This document shows, piece by piece, positions 45,872 through 54,745 of a DNA stretch of 64,000 nt; positions within the stretch are counted from its first letter, which is position 1, and each line of letters starts with the position of its first letter. Under the pieces are notes generated by a model that worked only from the letters and a program-made list of their open reading frames with translations, had not been told where the DNA came from and ran no database searches. This stretch comes from Betaproteobacteria bacterium. GTDB taxonomy: Bacteria > Pseudomonadota > Gammaproteobacteria > Burkholderiales > Thiobacillaceae. The DNA lies in the NCBI GenBank assembly GCA_016219425.1, contig JACRNB010000012.1:186001-250000 (forward strand), in the 5' to 3' direction. A program made the position numbers and the translations under genes.

Positions 45872-46528
45872 ATGTTCTCCCTGCACACCCTCACCGGAGT
45901 CAGCTTTCGCGGCTCGCTGGAAGAGCTGGGGCAGGTGCATGGCATAGCCGGCGCGCGCAGCGTGCGCCCCCTGCCCACCGGCTCCAACAGCGAGCCGGCC
46001 ACCCCGTTTCCCATCCTCCTGCACGAGCGCCAGGGTGAGGGCGGCGGCGCAGCCCCGGCGCACGCCGTGGCGGCCTATCAGGATTTGCAGCAGACCGAGC
46101 AGGAACACGGCCCGCTGTACGTGGCAAGCCAGATCATGGGGCGCGACCTGCTCACGGTGACGCCGGAATTTCCCGTGCTCGAAGCCTGGAACGCCCTGAT
46201 TGCGCGCGGCGTCAGCCAGGCCCCGGTTCTGGCGACGGGCAACGGGGTGATCGGCCTGGTCTCGCGCGCCAACCTGCTCAAGGCGCTCAACCTGGATGAA
46301 GGCGAGGTGCGCGACGTGCTCGACCGCACCGTGGCGCAGGTGATGACCACCCCCGTGTTGAGCGCCGACCCCGACACCGACATCCGCCGCATTGCCCAGG
46401 TGCTGCTGGATTTTCATCTTGCCGCCGTACCCATCGTCGATCCGGACGGCGGCTTGGTTGGGCTGGTCTCGCGCGGCGACATCCTGCGCGCCGTGGTGGC
46501 CGAACCGCCGTTGAGCCTGTGGGCCTGA
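45872..46528 (+). CDS. CBS-domain protein
   Basis: A 218-residue soluble protein. An N-terminal low-similarity region (1-85, Pro/Gly/Ala-rich around residue 35-70) precedes two CBS motifs (about 90-150 and 155-215: QIMGRDLLTVTPEFPVLEAWNALI and VAQVMTTPVLSADPDTDIRRIAQVL). CBS pairs bind adenosine nucleotides and regulate attached proteins. Partner is unknown. Last gene of the htpX-terC-yqhA run. Confidence 0.88.
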   Translation: MFSLHTLTGVSFRGSLEELGQVHGIAGARSVRPLPTGSNSEPATPFPILLHERQGEGGGAAPAHAVAAYQDLQQTEQEHGPLYVASQIMGRDLLTVTPEFPVLEAWNALIARGVSQAPVLATGNGVIGLVSRANLLKALNLDEGEVRDVLDRTVAQVMTTPVLSADPDTDIRRIAQVLLDFHLAAVPIVDPDGGLVGLVSRGDILRAVVAEPPLSLWA

Positions 46529-46538
46529 GCCCAAACCC

Positions 46539-46615
46539 GTAGGAGCCCGGCTGTGCCGGGCGAAAAACGGCCCCGCCGCGCAGGCAGCCATCGCCCGGCA
46601 CAGCCGGGCCCCTAC
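46539..46615. repeat. REPIN-like element, family A
   Basis: Inverted pair of GTAGGAGCCCGGCTGTGCC between the CBS gene and nnrD; the right end supplies the nnrD stop codon (46612-46614). Confidence 0.88.
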
Positions 46616-47436
46616 AGCGCGTTGAGTGTTCGGCGCGCCTCCAGCGCCACCTCCGAAGCGGTCAGCCCCGTCGGCCCCAGGCCCGCCGCCCGATCTCCCG
46701 CCGTTCCATGCAGCCACACGCCCAGCACGGCGGCGTGCTCGATTTCCATCCCCTGCGCGATCAGGGCCGCGAGGATGCCGCTCAACACGTCCCCCATGCC
46801 GGGGGCCGCCATGCCGGGGTGGCCGGTGGTATTGCGCCAGACCTCGCCCCCCTCCCGGTACACCAGGGTATCGGCCCCCTTCAGCACGGCCACGGCGCGA
46901 AAACGCCGGGCCAGCGCCCGAACCGCCCCCACTCGGTCCGCCTGGACGGCGGCGGCGGGCAAGCCCAGCAGCCGCCCCGCCTCGCCGGGATGAGGCGTAA
47001 TCACGACGGGCGCCGCACGCGCCGCCAGCGCCGCCTGCAACACGTCATCCGCCGCCAGCAGGTTCAACGCATCCGCATCCAGCAGCGCCGCATGGGGCAG
47101 GGCCAGCAAGGCCGCCAGCCACTGCCGCGCCAGCGCGCTGTTGCCGAGGCCGGGGCCCAGCACGAGACAGGCCGGGGAGGGCAGATCGAGCAGGCGCTGC
47201 GGCGCGCACACCATCAACTCGGGGTGGATGGGGTCGCACGCCACGCGCTCATCCAGCATCCCCGCATAGACCCGCCCGGCCCCGCACAGCAAAGCGGCGC
47301 GCGCCGCCAGCAGCGCCGCGCCCGTCATTCCCGGCGCGCCGCCCAGCACCCCGACGCCGCCAAAGTCGCCCTTGTGGGCGTCGGCCTGACGTCGCGGCAG
47401 ACGGGCGGGAAGGGCGGAAGGCACTATGTCATGCAT
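46612..47436 (-). CDS. nnrD: ADP/ATP-dependent NAD(P)H-hydrate dehydratase
   Basis: A 274-residue ribokinase-like enzyme that repairs hydrated NAD(P)H. Family motifs: HKGDFGGVGVLGGAPGMTGAA, VLGPGLGNS, ITPHPGEAGRLL, KGADTLVYREGG and GMGDVLSGILAALIAQG (active-site GMGDxLSG). No NnrE epimerase domain is attached. The TAG stop is read from the end of a family A repeat, so the repeat may have replaced the original C-terminus, though the last conserved helix TASEVALEARRTLNAL is there. The ATG at 47436 was chosen by homology to the family. Confidence 0.93.
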   Translation of the reverse strand: MHDIVPSALPARLPRRQADAHKGDFGGVGVLGGAPGMTGAALLAARAALLCGAGRVYAGMLDERVACDPIHPELMVCAPQRLLDLPSPACLVLGPGLGNSALARQWLAALLALPHAALLDADALNLLAADDVLQAALAARAAPVVITPHPGEAGRLLGLPAAAVQADRVGAVRALARRFRAVAVLKGADTLVYREGGEVWRNTTGHPGMAAPGMGDVLSGILAALIAQGMEIEHAAVLGVWLHGTAGDRAAGLGPTGLTASEVALEARRTLNAL

Positions 47437-47496
47437 GGTTTTGTTTTCCGGGACGGTCTCTATAAAGGCATTACAGACTAGAGGAAGGAGGATGTC

Positions 47497-47706
47497 ATGA
47501 ATGCAGCCATTCCCCACACCACCAGCGGCGGCGCGCTGACGAGTTGTGACATGGACGAGGCCTGTCCCGCCGTCGATTGCACCCAGATCTTCGAGGAATA
47601 CGGCGACTCCACCCTGACCGGCACACCGGAAGGCGCGCTCGTCATGGCGCACCTGTGCGGGCTGGAGTTTCCCCATGACTGGCAGGAGCCGGAAGGCGCG
47701 GAATAG
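47497..47706 (+). CDS. Small acidic cysteine-containing protein of unknown function
   Basis: A 69-residue protein with net negative charge and four cysteines (SCDMDEACPAVDC and HLCGLEF). A strong Shine-Dalgarno (AGGAGG) lies five bases before the ATG, so it is likely translated efficiently. No signal peptide. I do not recognise it. A CheY-like regulator gene follows 53 bases later, on the same strand. Confidence 0.7.
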   Translation: MNAAIPHTTSGGALTSCDMDEACPAVDCTQIFEEYGDSTLTGTPEGALVMAHLCGLEFPHDWQEPEGAE

Positions 47707-47730
47707 AATCGCCGCACCCCCAACCAGCAC

Positions 47731-47752
47731 GGGCCGGCTTGCCGGCCCTTTC
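47731..47752 (+). terminator. Hairpin between the small gene and the regulator
   Basis: GGGCCGGC-TT-GCCGGCCC followed by TTTCCC, 25 bases after the small gene. It could be a weak terminator or attenuator near the regulator start. Confidence 0.4.
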
Positions 47753-47759
47753 CCTTCCC

Positions 47760-48149
47760 ATGAGCAAGATTCGAGTCCTCGTCGTCGATGACGACAACCT
47801 CATGCGCCAGTTGCTCAAGGCCATCCTCAACGAAGAGGGTTATCAAGTGGTGGGCGAGGCGCGCGATGGCGCATCGGCCCTGCCGCTGGTGGACAAGCTG
47901 CGTCCCGAGCTGGTGTGCCTGGACGTGAACATGCCGGGCCTGTCCGGCGTCGAAGTGCTCAAGCTCATCCAGGAGCGCGTCCCCGGCACCAAAGTGGTGA
48001 TGATCACGGGCGATTCCAGCATGACCACGGTGCGCGAGGTGGTGAGCTACGGCGCCCTGGGCTACATCATCAAACCCTTCAATCAGGCGCGCGTGGCCAG
48101 CGCGATCAAGGCGGCGCTCAAGGGACCGTCGGACTCGCCCTTCAACTGA
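47760..48149 (+). CDS. Single-domain response regulator (CheY-like)
   Basis: A 129-residue receiver domain: acidic pocket VVDDDNL, phospho-acceptor Asp in LVCLDVNMPGLSGVE, Thr in VVMITGDSS and Lys in GYIIKPFNQ. No output domain. No histidine kinase is adjacent, so its partner is encoded elsewhere. The ATG at 47760 was chosen because it starts the receiver fold directly. Confidence 0.92.
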   Translation: MSKIRVLVVDDDNLMRQLLKAILNEEGYQVVGEARDGASALPLVDKLRPELVCLDVNMPGLSGVEVLKLIQERVPGTKVVMITGDSSMTTVREVVSYGALGYIIKPFNQARVASAIKAALKGPSDSPFN

Positions 48150-48173
48150 ACCGCATCGACGGGCTGATGCAGG

Positions 48174-48209
48174 GCCGAATTCATTCGGCCAGGGCGGCAT
48201 GAATGCCGC
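48174..48209. repeat. Two adjacent small palindromes
   Basis: GCCGAATTCATTCGGC (48174-48189) and GCGGCATGAATGCCGC (48194-48209) lie between the receiver gene and purL. They resemble the family D repeat at 63101 in their GAATTCATTC core. Confidence 0.55.
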
Positions 48210-48272
48210 TCCGCAAGCGAACCGCATCCTTCGCCTAAAATCCAACCTCTTTCCCCACCCCAGGATCGCGCC

Positions 48273-51200
48273 ATGTCCGGCCTCCTCTTTCTCGCGGGCG
48301 CTCCCGCCCTCTCCGACTTTCGCATCACCAAGCTGCTCAACACCCTGGCGTCGCAGCATGTGAAAGGGCTGGAGGCGGAGTACCGCTTCTTCGTCGAGTT
48401 GTCGGGCGACCTGTCCGAGGCGGATATCGCCTTCCTGTGCGAACTGCTGCACGCGCACCCGCACATCCCCGAGAAGCGCGCCCTGCTGGTGACGCCGCGC
48501 CTGGGCACGGTCTCGCCCTGGTCGTCCAAGGCCACCGACATCGCCGTCAACTGCGGCCTGAAGCAGGTTGTGCGCATCGAGCGCGGCGTGCATTGGCGCA
48601 TCACCATGAAAAAGGGCCGCGAGCCCGACATTGCCGCCATCCTCCCCGCCCTGCACGACCGCATGACCGAGAGCGTGCTGGGCGACGAGGCCGAGGCGGT
48701 GCGGCTGTTCCACCACGTCGCACCCCCCTCCTACCAGAGCGTGGATGTGCTGAAGGGCGGCAAGGGCTTGGGTAAAAAGGCCCTGGACAAGGCCAACCGT
48801 GACTGGGGTCTGGCCCTCTCGCCGGACGAGATCGACTACCTGGCGGCGAACTTCACCCAGGCCGGGCGCAACCCCACCGACGTGGAACTGATGATGTTCG
48901 CCCAGGCCAACTCGGAACACTGCCGCCACAAGATCTTCAACGCCGACTGGGTCATCGACGGCGAGAAACAGCCCGAATCCCTGTTCGGCATGATCCGCCA
49001 CACCCACGCCCAGCGCCCCGAGGGCACCCTGTCGGCCTATACCGACAACGCCTCGGTCATTGCCGGGGCGACCATCGACCGCTTCTACCCGGACGGCGAC
49101 CGCGTCTACCGCCCCCACACCGAACCCACCCACATCCTGATGAAGGTGGAGACGCACAACCACCCCACCGCCATCGCCCCCTTCCCCGGCGCGGCCACCG
49201 GCTCCGGCGGCGAGATCCGCGACGAGGGCGCCACCGGCACGGGCTCCAAGCCCAAGGCCGGCCTGTGCGGCTTCTCCGTCTCCAACCTGCGCATCCCCGG
49301 CCATGAACAGCCCTGGGAAAAAGACCATGGCAAGCCGGGCCGCATCGTCTCCGCCCTGGACATCATGATCGAAGGCCCCCTGGGCGCTGCCGCCTTCAAC
49401 AACGAATTTGGTCGTCCCAACCTCGCCGGCTACTTCCGCACCTTCGAGATGGAGACGCCGGACGGCCAGGTGCGCGGCTATCACAAGCCCATCATGCTGG
49501 CGGGCGGCCTTGGCAACATCCGCGAAGACCACATCCACAAGCGCGAATTCAAGCCCGGCACGCTGCTGATCCAACTGGGCGGCCCCGGCCTGCTCATCGG
49601 CCTGGGCGGCGGCGCGGCCTCCAGCATGGGTTCCGGAACCAACGCCGAGGCGCTCGATTTCGACTCCGTGCAGCGCGGCAACCCGGAGATCCAGCGTCGC
49701 GCCCAGGAAGTGATCGACCGCTGCTGGCAGATGGGCGAGGCCAACCCCATCCTCTCCATCCACGACGTCGGCGCGGGCGGCATCTCCAACGCCATGCCGG
49801 AACTGGCCCACGGCGCCGGCCTGGGCGCCAGCTTCGAACTGCGCGACGTGCCCAGCCTGGAACCCGGCATGTCGCCGCGCGAGATCTGGAGCAACGAAGC
49901 GCAGGAACGCTATGTGCTGGCCATCGCCCCGGCATCGCTCGACCTGTTCCGCCAGTTGTGCGAGCGCGAACGCTGCCCCTTTGCCGTGATCGGCAAGGCC
50001 ACCCGTAAAGGCCAGTTGGTCGTGACCGACCGCCAGTTCAAGAACCGGCCCGTGGACATGCCCATGGACGTGCTCCTGGGCAAGCCGCCGAAGATGACGC
50101 GCGACGTCAAGCGCCTGAAGCCCGCGCTGCGCCACTTCCTGCCCGAGGGCCTGAGCCTGAACGAGGCGGCCTACCGCGTGTTGCGCCACCCCGCGGTGGC
50201 GAGCAAATCCTTCCTCATCACCATCGGCGACCGCACCGTGGGCGGCTACACCGCGCGCGACCAGTTCGTCGGCCCCTGGCAGATGCCGGTGGCGGACGCG
50301 GCGGTCACCACCATGGGGTACGACACCGACCTGGGCGAGGCCATGGCCCTGGGCGAACGCACGCCGCTGGCCCTGATCGACGCCGCCGCCTCCGGGCGCA
50401 TGGCCATCGGCGAGGCCATCACCAACCTGGCCGCCGCCGTGGTCAACGAAATCGGCGACATCCGCCTCTCCGCCAACTGGATGTGCGCCGCCGGCCACCC
50501 CGGCGAAGACGCCGCCCTGTACGACACCGTGCAGGCCGTGGGCAAGGAACTGTGCCCGGCCTTGGGCATCAGCATCCCGGTGGGCAAGGACTCCATGTCC
50601 ATGGCCTCGCGCTGGGAGGATGAAGGCGGCAAGAAGGCCGTGGTATCGCCGCTCTCGCTCATCGTCACCGCCTTCGCCCCGGTGGCGGACGCGGGCCGCA
50701 CCCTCACGCCGCAACTGCGCACCGACTGCGGCCCCACCGACCTGATCCTGATCGACCTCGGGCGCGGTCGTAACCGCCTGGGCGGCTCCATCCTGGGCCA
50801 GGTCTATGGCGAACTGGGCGACGTCTGCCCCGACCTCGACGAGCCGGCCCGCTTCAAGACCTTCTTCGGCCTGATCCAGCGCCTCAACCGCGAGGGTCGC
50901 CTGTTCGCCTACCACGACCGCAGCGACGGCGGCCTGTTCGCCTGCATCGCGGAAATGGCCTTCGCCGGACGCTGCGGCGTCGATCTGGACGTGGATGAAC
51001 TGCGCTACCACCGCATCCACGACGACATCATGGAAGACGTGGAAGACGCCCCCGACCCGCACGAGCCCTACACCTCGCGCCTGTTCGGCATCCTCTTCAA
51101 CGAGGAGCTGGGCGCGGTGATCCAGGTGCGTCGCGGCGACACCGGCGCGGTGCTGGACGCCTTCATCGAGGCCGGCCTGCGCGACGAGTGCTACGTCATC

Positions 51201-52304
51201 GGCCACCCCAACCGCAAGGACCGCCTGCGCGTCCTGCGCGAAGGCCGACCGGTGTTCGATGAGGCCCGCGCCGACCTGCTCGCGGCCTGGTCCGAGACCA
51301 GCTACCGCATGCAACGCCTGCGCGACAACCCGGCCTGCGCCGATGAGGAATTCGCCGGATTGCTGGCGCGCAAGAACCCCGGCCTGCATGCCAGGCTGAC
51401 GTTCGATCCGAACGAAGACATCACACTCCCCTCCCCCGCCGGGGGAGGGGCCGGGGGTGAGGGAGCGAGCTTGGCCATCGCGACCGCTGCTCCCTCACCC
51501 CAACCCCTCCCCCGGCGGGGGAGGGGCTCGGCCAAGCGCGCCCAGCCCAAGGTCGCCATCCTGCGCGAGCAGGGCGTCAACGGCGAGGTGGAGATGGCCG
51601 CCGCCTTCGCCCGCGCCGGCTTCGCCCCGGTGGACGTGCACATGAGCGACATCCTCTCCGGGCGAGTGAAGCTGAAGGGCTTCAAGGGCCTGGCCGCATG
51701 CGGCGGCTTCTCCTACGGCGACGTCCTTGGCGCGGGCGGCGGCTGGGCCGCCAGCATCCTGCACAACCCCCGCGCCAGAGACGAATTCCAGAGCTACTTC
51801 GCGCGTCCCGACAGCTTCGCCCTGGGCGTGTGCAACGGCTGCCAGATGATGAGCCGCCTGAAAGGCATCATCCCCGGCGCCGAGCACTGGCCGCGCTTCG
51901 AACGCAACCTGTCGGAACAGTTCGAGGCCCGCTTCGTCATGGTGGAAGCGCCCGCAACCCCCTCCATCCTGTTCGACGGCATGGCCGGCAGCCGCATGCC
52001 GGTGGTGGTGTCGCACGGCGAGGGCCGGGCGGTGTTCGACAGCAAGGAACAGCGCAAGGCCGCCCAGGTGTGTCTGCGTTATGTCGACCACCGGGGGCGC
52101 AAGACCGAAGCCTTCCCGATGAACCCCAACGGCTCGCCCAAGGGCATCACCGGCCTGACCACGCCGGACGGGCGCTTCACCATCATGATGCCGCACCCCG
52201 AGCGCGTGTTCCGCGCCGTGCAGCACTCCTGGAGGCCGGACGGCTGGGGTGAGGATGGCCCGTGGCTGCGGTTGTTCCGCAATGCGCGGAAGTGGGTGGG
52301 GTAG
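48273..52304 (+). CDS. purL: Phosphoribosylformylglycinamidine synthase PurL
   Basis: A 1343-residue large-type FGAM synthase (E. coli 1295), which converts FGAR to FGAM with glutamine and ATP in purine synthesis. Seen: the N-terminal PurS-like domain, the FGAM synthase domain ([73 protein letters not shown]) and a C-terminal glutaminase ([16 protein letters not shown], nucleophile Cys in [10 protein letters not shown], and PHPERVFR). The excess length is partly a repeat-encoded insertion at residues about 1052-1086 in the linker before the glutaminase domain (low-complexity Gly/Pro/Ser/Arg). The frame is intact through it. Confidence 0.96.
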   Translation: MSGLLFLAGAPALSDFRITKLLNTLASQHVKGLEAEYRFFVELSGDLSEADIAFLCELLHAHPHIPEKRALLVTPRLGTVSPWSSKATDIAVNCGLKQVVRIERGVHWRITMKKGREPDIAAILPALHDRMTESVLGDEAEAVRLFHHVAPPSYQSVDVLKGGKGLGKKALDKANRDWGLALSPDEIDYLAANFTQAGRNPTDVELMMFAQANSEHCRHKIFNADWVIDGEKQPESLFGMIRHTHAQRPEGTLSAYTDNASVIAGATIDRFYPDGDRVYRPHTEPTHILMKVETHNHPTAIAPFPGAATGSGGEIRDEGATGTGSKPKAGLCGFSVSNLRIPGHEQPWEKDHGKPGRIVSALDIMIEGPLGAAAFNNEFGRPNLAGYFRTFEMETPDGQVRGYHKPIMLAGGLGNIREDHIHKREFKPGTLLIQLGGPGLLIGLGGGAASSMGSGTNAEALDFDSVQRGNPEIQRRAQEVIDRCWQMGEANPILSIHDVGAGGISNAMPELAHGAGLGASFELRDVPSLEPGMSPREIWSNEAQERYVLAIAPASLDLFRQLCERERCPFAVIGKATRKGQLVVTDRQFKNRPVDMPMDVLLGKPPKMTRDVKRLKPALRHFLPEGLSLNEAAYRVLRHPAVASKSFLITIGDRTVGGYTARDQFVGPWQMPVADAAVTTMGYDTDLGEAMALGERTPLALIDAAASGRMAIGEAITNLAAAVVNEIGDIRLSANWMCAAGHPGEDAALYDTVQAVGKELCPALGISIPVGKDSMSMASRWEDEGGKKAVVSPLSLIVTAFAPVADAGRTLTPQLRTDCGPTDLILIDLGRGRNRLGGSILGQVYGELGDVCPDLDEPARFKTFFGLIQRLNREGRLFAYHDRSDGGLFACIAEMAFAGRCGVDLDVDELRYHRIHDDIMEDVEDAPDPHEPYTSRLFGILFNEELGAVIQVRRGDTGAVLDAFIEAGLRDECYVIGHPNRKDRLRVLREGRPVFDEARADLLAAWSETSYRMQRLRDNPACADEEFAGLLARKNPGLHARLTFDPNEDITLPSPAGGGAGGEGASLAIATAAPSPQPLPRRGRGSAKRAQPKVAILREQGVNGEVEMAAAFARAGFAPVDVHMSDILSGRVKLKGFKGLAACGGFSYGDVLGAGGGWAASILHNPRARDEFQSYFARPDSFALGVCNGCQMMSRLKGIIPGAEHWPRFERNLSEQFEARFVMVEAPATPSILFDGMAGSRMPVVVSHGEGRAVFDSKEQRKAAQVCLRYVDHRGRKTEAFPMNPNGSPKGITGLTTPDGRFTIMMPHPERVFRAVQHSWRPDGWGEDGPWLRLFRNARKWVG
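51426..51528. repeat. Palindromic repeat inserted in purL, family E
   Basis: CTCCCCTCCCCCGCCGGGGG near the left end and its inverse near the right end, with GGTGAGGGAG and CTCCCTCACC arms. It is translated in frame in the linker of PurL. I saw no other copy of this family here. Confidence 0.85.
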
Positions 52305-52306
52305 TC

Positions 52307-52372
52307 GTAGCGCCGGCATCCTTGCCGGCTCTTTTCCCCGCCGTAACTTGCCGGCAGGGGTGTCGGCGCCAC
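52307..52372. repeat. REP-like inverted repeat, family B
   Basis: GTAGCGCCGGCATCCTTGCC and a diverged inverse copy, immediately after the purL stop. Confidence 0.78.
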
Positions 52373-52517
52373 AAACGGGGTCGGCCCTCCGGATTAAAGT
52401 TTTTTCTCGGAATGTCGATGCTTTGGTACTGCCAGCGCTACCGGACTTCCAGGCAATGAATCCGTTGTTCACCCTGTTTCACTCCAGGCCGTCTCGCGCC
52501 GCAGGGCGGGGCTGGAC

Positions 52518-54722
52518 GTGAAGCTCAAGACCAAGATCTGGCTGCTGCTGGGCGTGCTGATGGGCCTGTTGCTGGCGATCGACCTGAACATCAGCTACCG
52601 CCAGCTCAGTGTGGAGTTGCGCAAAGAGGCGGAAATTGATGCGCGCGCCATCTACGGCTACATGATGGCCACCCGGCGCGTGTACCAGCAGGTATTCCTG
52701 GCCAGCGGCCTGCCGGTGAACGACAAGACGGTCGGCCTGCTGCCCGCGCATTCCTTCTCGCGCATCTCGCGTGACTTCGCCAACTGGAACAACAGCGGCA
52801 TCCTGTTCAACAACGTCTCCGACCAGCCGCGCAACCCCAACAACCGCGCCGACCGCTTCGAGATGGAAGACATCGCCTGGTATCGCAGCAACGCCAAGGC
52901 CAGGGAACGCACCCGCAACATCGTTGATGACCAGGGCATCGGTTTCCTGCTCTACACCGCGCCGATCTGGATCGAACCCTCCTGCCTGGTCTGTCACGGC
53001 AAGCGGGAGGCGGCCCCGGAGAGCATCCGCGCGCACTACGCCACCGCCTACGACTACCAGGTGGGCGACCTGCGCGGCGTGGCGAGCATCCGCATCCCTA
53101 CCCATCGTCTCGACCTGCGGCTCAACGAGATCTGGGCCGGGCAACTGCTCAAGAGCCTGATCAGCTACGCCATCCTGTTCCTGGCTCTGGGCATCCTGCT
53201 CGACCGCCTGGTGACGCGACGTCTCGCCCGCCTGCAGGCGGGCGCGGAACAGCTTGCCGCGGGCGACTACAGCGTACGCATGGATAGGGCCGGCGAGGAC
53301 GAGATCTGCGGTCTCGCCAAGTCCTTCAATCACATGGCCGATGCCGTGGAGACGCGCGACCTCGCCCTGCAACAGGAGATTGCGGAGAAGGAGCGCGGTG
53401 CGGCGGAGATCCACCGCCTTGCCTATTTCGACAGCATCACCGGCCTGCCCAACCGCGTGCTGCTGATGGACCGACTATCGCAACTGCTGGCTGCCGGACG
53501 CCGCTCCGGGCAGCAGGAGGCGCTGATCCTGCTCAACGTCGACCGCTTCAAGACCATCAACGACGCGCGCGGCCATGCCTTTGGCGACGCCCTGCTGCAA
53601 GCCCTGGGCGCGCGCCTCACCGGCCTGCTGCGCGACGGCGACACCCTGGCGCGTCTGGCGGCGGACGAATTCGCCCTGCTCCTGCCGGACCTCAGCGAGC
53701 ACATGATCAAGGCCAGCCGGCGCACCCTGGTGGTGGCGGAAAAGATCCACGCGGCGCTGCATACCCCGCTCGCCATCGGTGAGGAGGAGGTCACCATCAC
53801 CGCCAGCCTGGGCATCGCCCTGTTCTCGGAAGAACTGGAAGAAGCGCCGGAAGACATCCTGCGCCGGGCGGACACCGCGCTGCACCGCGCCAAGGCTGCC
53901 GGCGGCAACCAGACCGCGTTTTTCGAAACCAGCATGGGCGAGTCGGCGGAACAGCGCTTCCGCGTGGAGCGCGAACTGCGCAGCGCCATTCCCGCCGGCG
54001 AGTTGCGGCTCTTCCTGCAACCGCAGGTGGACATCGAGGGCAAGCTGATGGGCGCGGAGGTGCTGGTGCGCTGGCAGCACCCGCAACGCGGTCTGGTGCC
54101 GCCGGGCGTATTCATCCCGGTGGCGGAAGAATCCGACCTCATCGTCGATCTCGGCGCCTGGGTGCTGGCGGAATCCTGCGCCCTGATGGCGCGCGAGGAC
54201 ATGGCCGGTTACCCCCTGCGCCTGTCGGTGAACATGAGTCCGCGCCACTTCCGGCGCGCCGGTTTCGTGCCCTGGATCCGCGACCTGCTCGCCGCCCACG
54301 GCGCCGACCCCAGCCATCTCACCCTGGAAGTCACTGAGGGGCTGATGATCGACAACCTGGGCGAGGTGGTGGCCAAGATGGGCGATCTGGCCGCCCTGGG
54401 CATCCATTTCTCGGTGGACGACTTCGGCACCGGCTACTCCTCGCTTGCCTACCTGAAGCGCCTGCCGATCCATGAACTGAAGATCGACAAGACCTTCGTC
54501 CAGGACGCCCCCAACAACCCCGAAGACGCCGCCCTGGTGGAAACCATCCTGGCGGTGGCCAAGCACATGCACCTGAAGGTCGTGGCCGAGGGGGTGGAGA
54601 CGGCGGAGCAGGCCGCCTTCCTCAACGCCCGCGCCAGCGTCATCCATCAGGGCTATTACTTCGGCAGGCCGGAACCGGCGGAGACCTGGATCGCGCGCTG
54701 GCGCACGACGGCGCCCAAGTAG
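52518..54722 (+). CDS. c-type haem sensor (DUF3365) with HAMP, degenerate GGDEF and EAL
   Basis: A 734-residue membrane protein. An N-terminal helix (KIWLLLGVLMGLLLAIDL), a periplasmic DUF3365 domain with the haem c motif CLVCH (about residue 157), a second helix (LISYAILFLALGILL), HAMP (about 230-285), GGDEF-like (about 300-465) and EAL (about 480-730: EVLVRWQHPQRGLV, DDFGTGYSSLAYLKRLPIHELKIDKTFV, EGVET). The GGDEF signature reads AADEF, so diguanylate cyclase activity is likely lost; the EAL residues look intact, so it is probably a c-di-GMP phosphodiesterase. The GTG start at 52518 is the only good one. Its stop is the first part of a family B repeat. Confidence 0.9.
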   Translation: MKLKTKIWLLLGVLMGLLLAIDLNISYRQLSVELRKEAEIDARAIYGYMMATRRVYQQVFLASGLPVNDKTVGLLPAHSFSRISRDFANWNNSGILFNNVSDQPRNPNNRADRFEMEDIAWYRSNAKARERTRNIVDDQGIGFLLYTAPIWIEPSCLVCHGKREAAPESIRAHYATAYDYQVGDLRGVASIRIPTHRLDLRLNEIWAGQLLKSLISYAILFLALGILLDRLVTRRLARLQAGAEQLAAGDYSVRMDRAGEDEICGLAKSFNHMADAVETRDLALQQEIAEKERGAAEIHRLAYFDSITGLPNRVLLMDRLSQLLAAGRRSGQQEALILLNVDRFKTINDARGHAFGDALLQALGARLTGLLRDGDTLARLAADEFALLLPDLSEHMIKASRRTLVVAEKIHAALHTPLAIGEEEVTITASLGIALFSEELEEAPEDILRRADTALHRAKAAGGNQTAFFETSMGESAEQRFRVERELRSAIPAGELRLFLQPQVDIEGKLMGAEVLVRWQHPQRGLVPPGVFIPVAEESDLIVDLGAWVLAESCALMAREDMAGYPLRLSVNMSPRHFRRAGFVPWIRDLLAAHGADPSHLTLEVTEGLMIDNLGEVVAKMGDLAALGIHFSVDDFGTGYSSLAYLKRLPIHELKIDKTFVQDAPNNPEDAALVETILAVAKHMHLKVVAEGVETAEQAAFLNARASVIHQGYYFGRPEPAETWIARWRTTAPK

Positions 54723-54745
54723 CGCCGGCAGGATGTCGGCGCTAC
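54719..54745. repeat. REP-like half element, family B, holding two stop codons
   Basis: A 27-bp near-palindrome beginning GTAGCGCCGGC and ending with its inverse. It holds the TAG of the haem-sensor gene on the plus strand and the TAG of the FecR-like gene on the minus strand. Confidence 0.85.

Noticed and set aside
47478-51389. 1303-residue open frame opposite the nnrD-purL region
   Set aside because: Spans several genes on the other strand and has shadow composition; PurL, the receiver and the small gene explain the plus strand.
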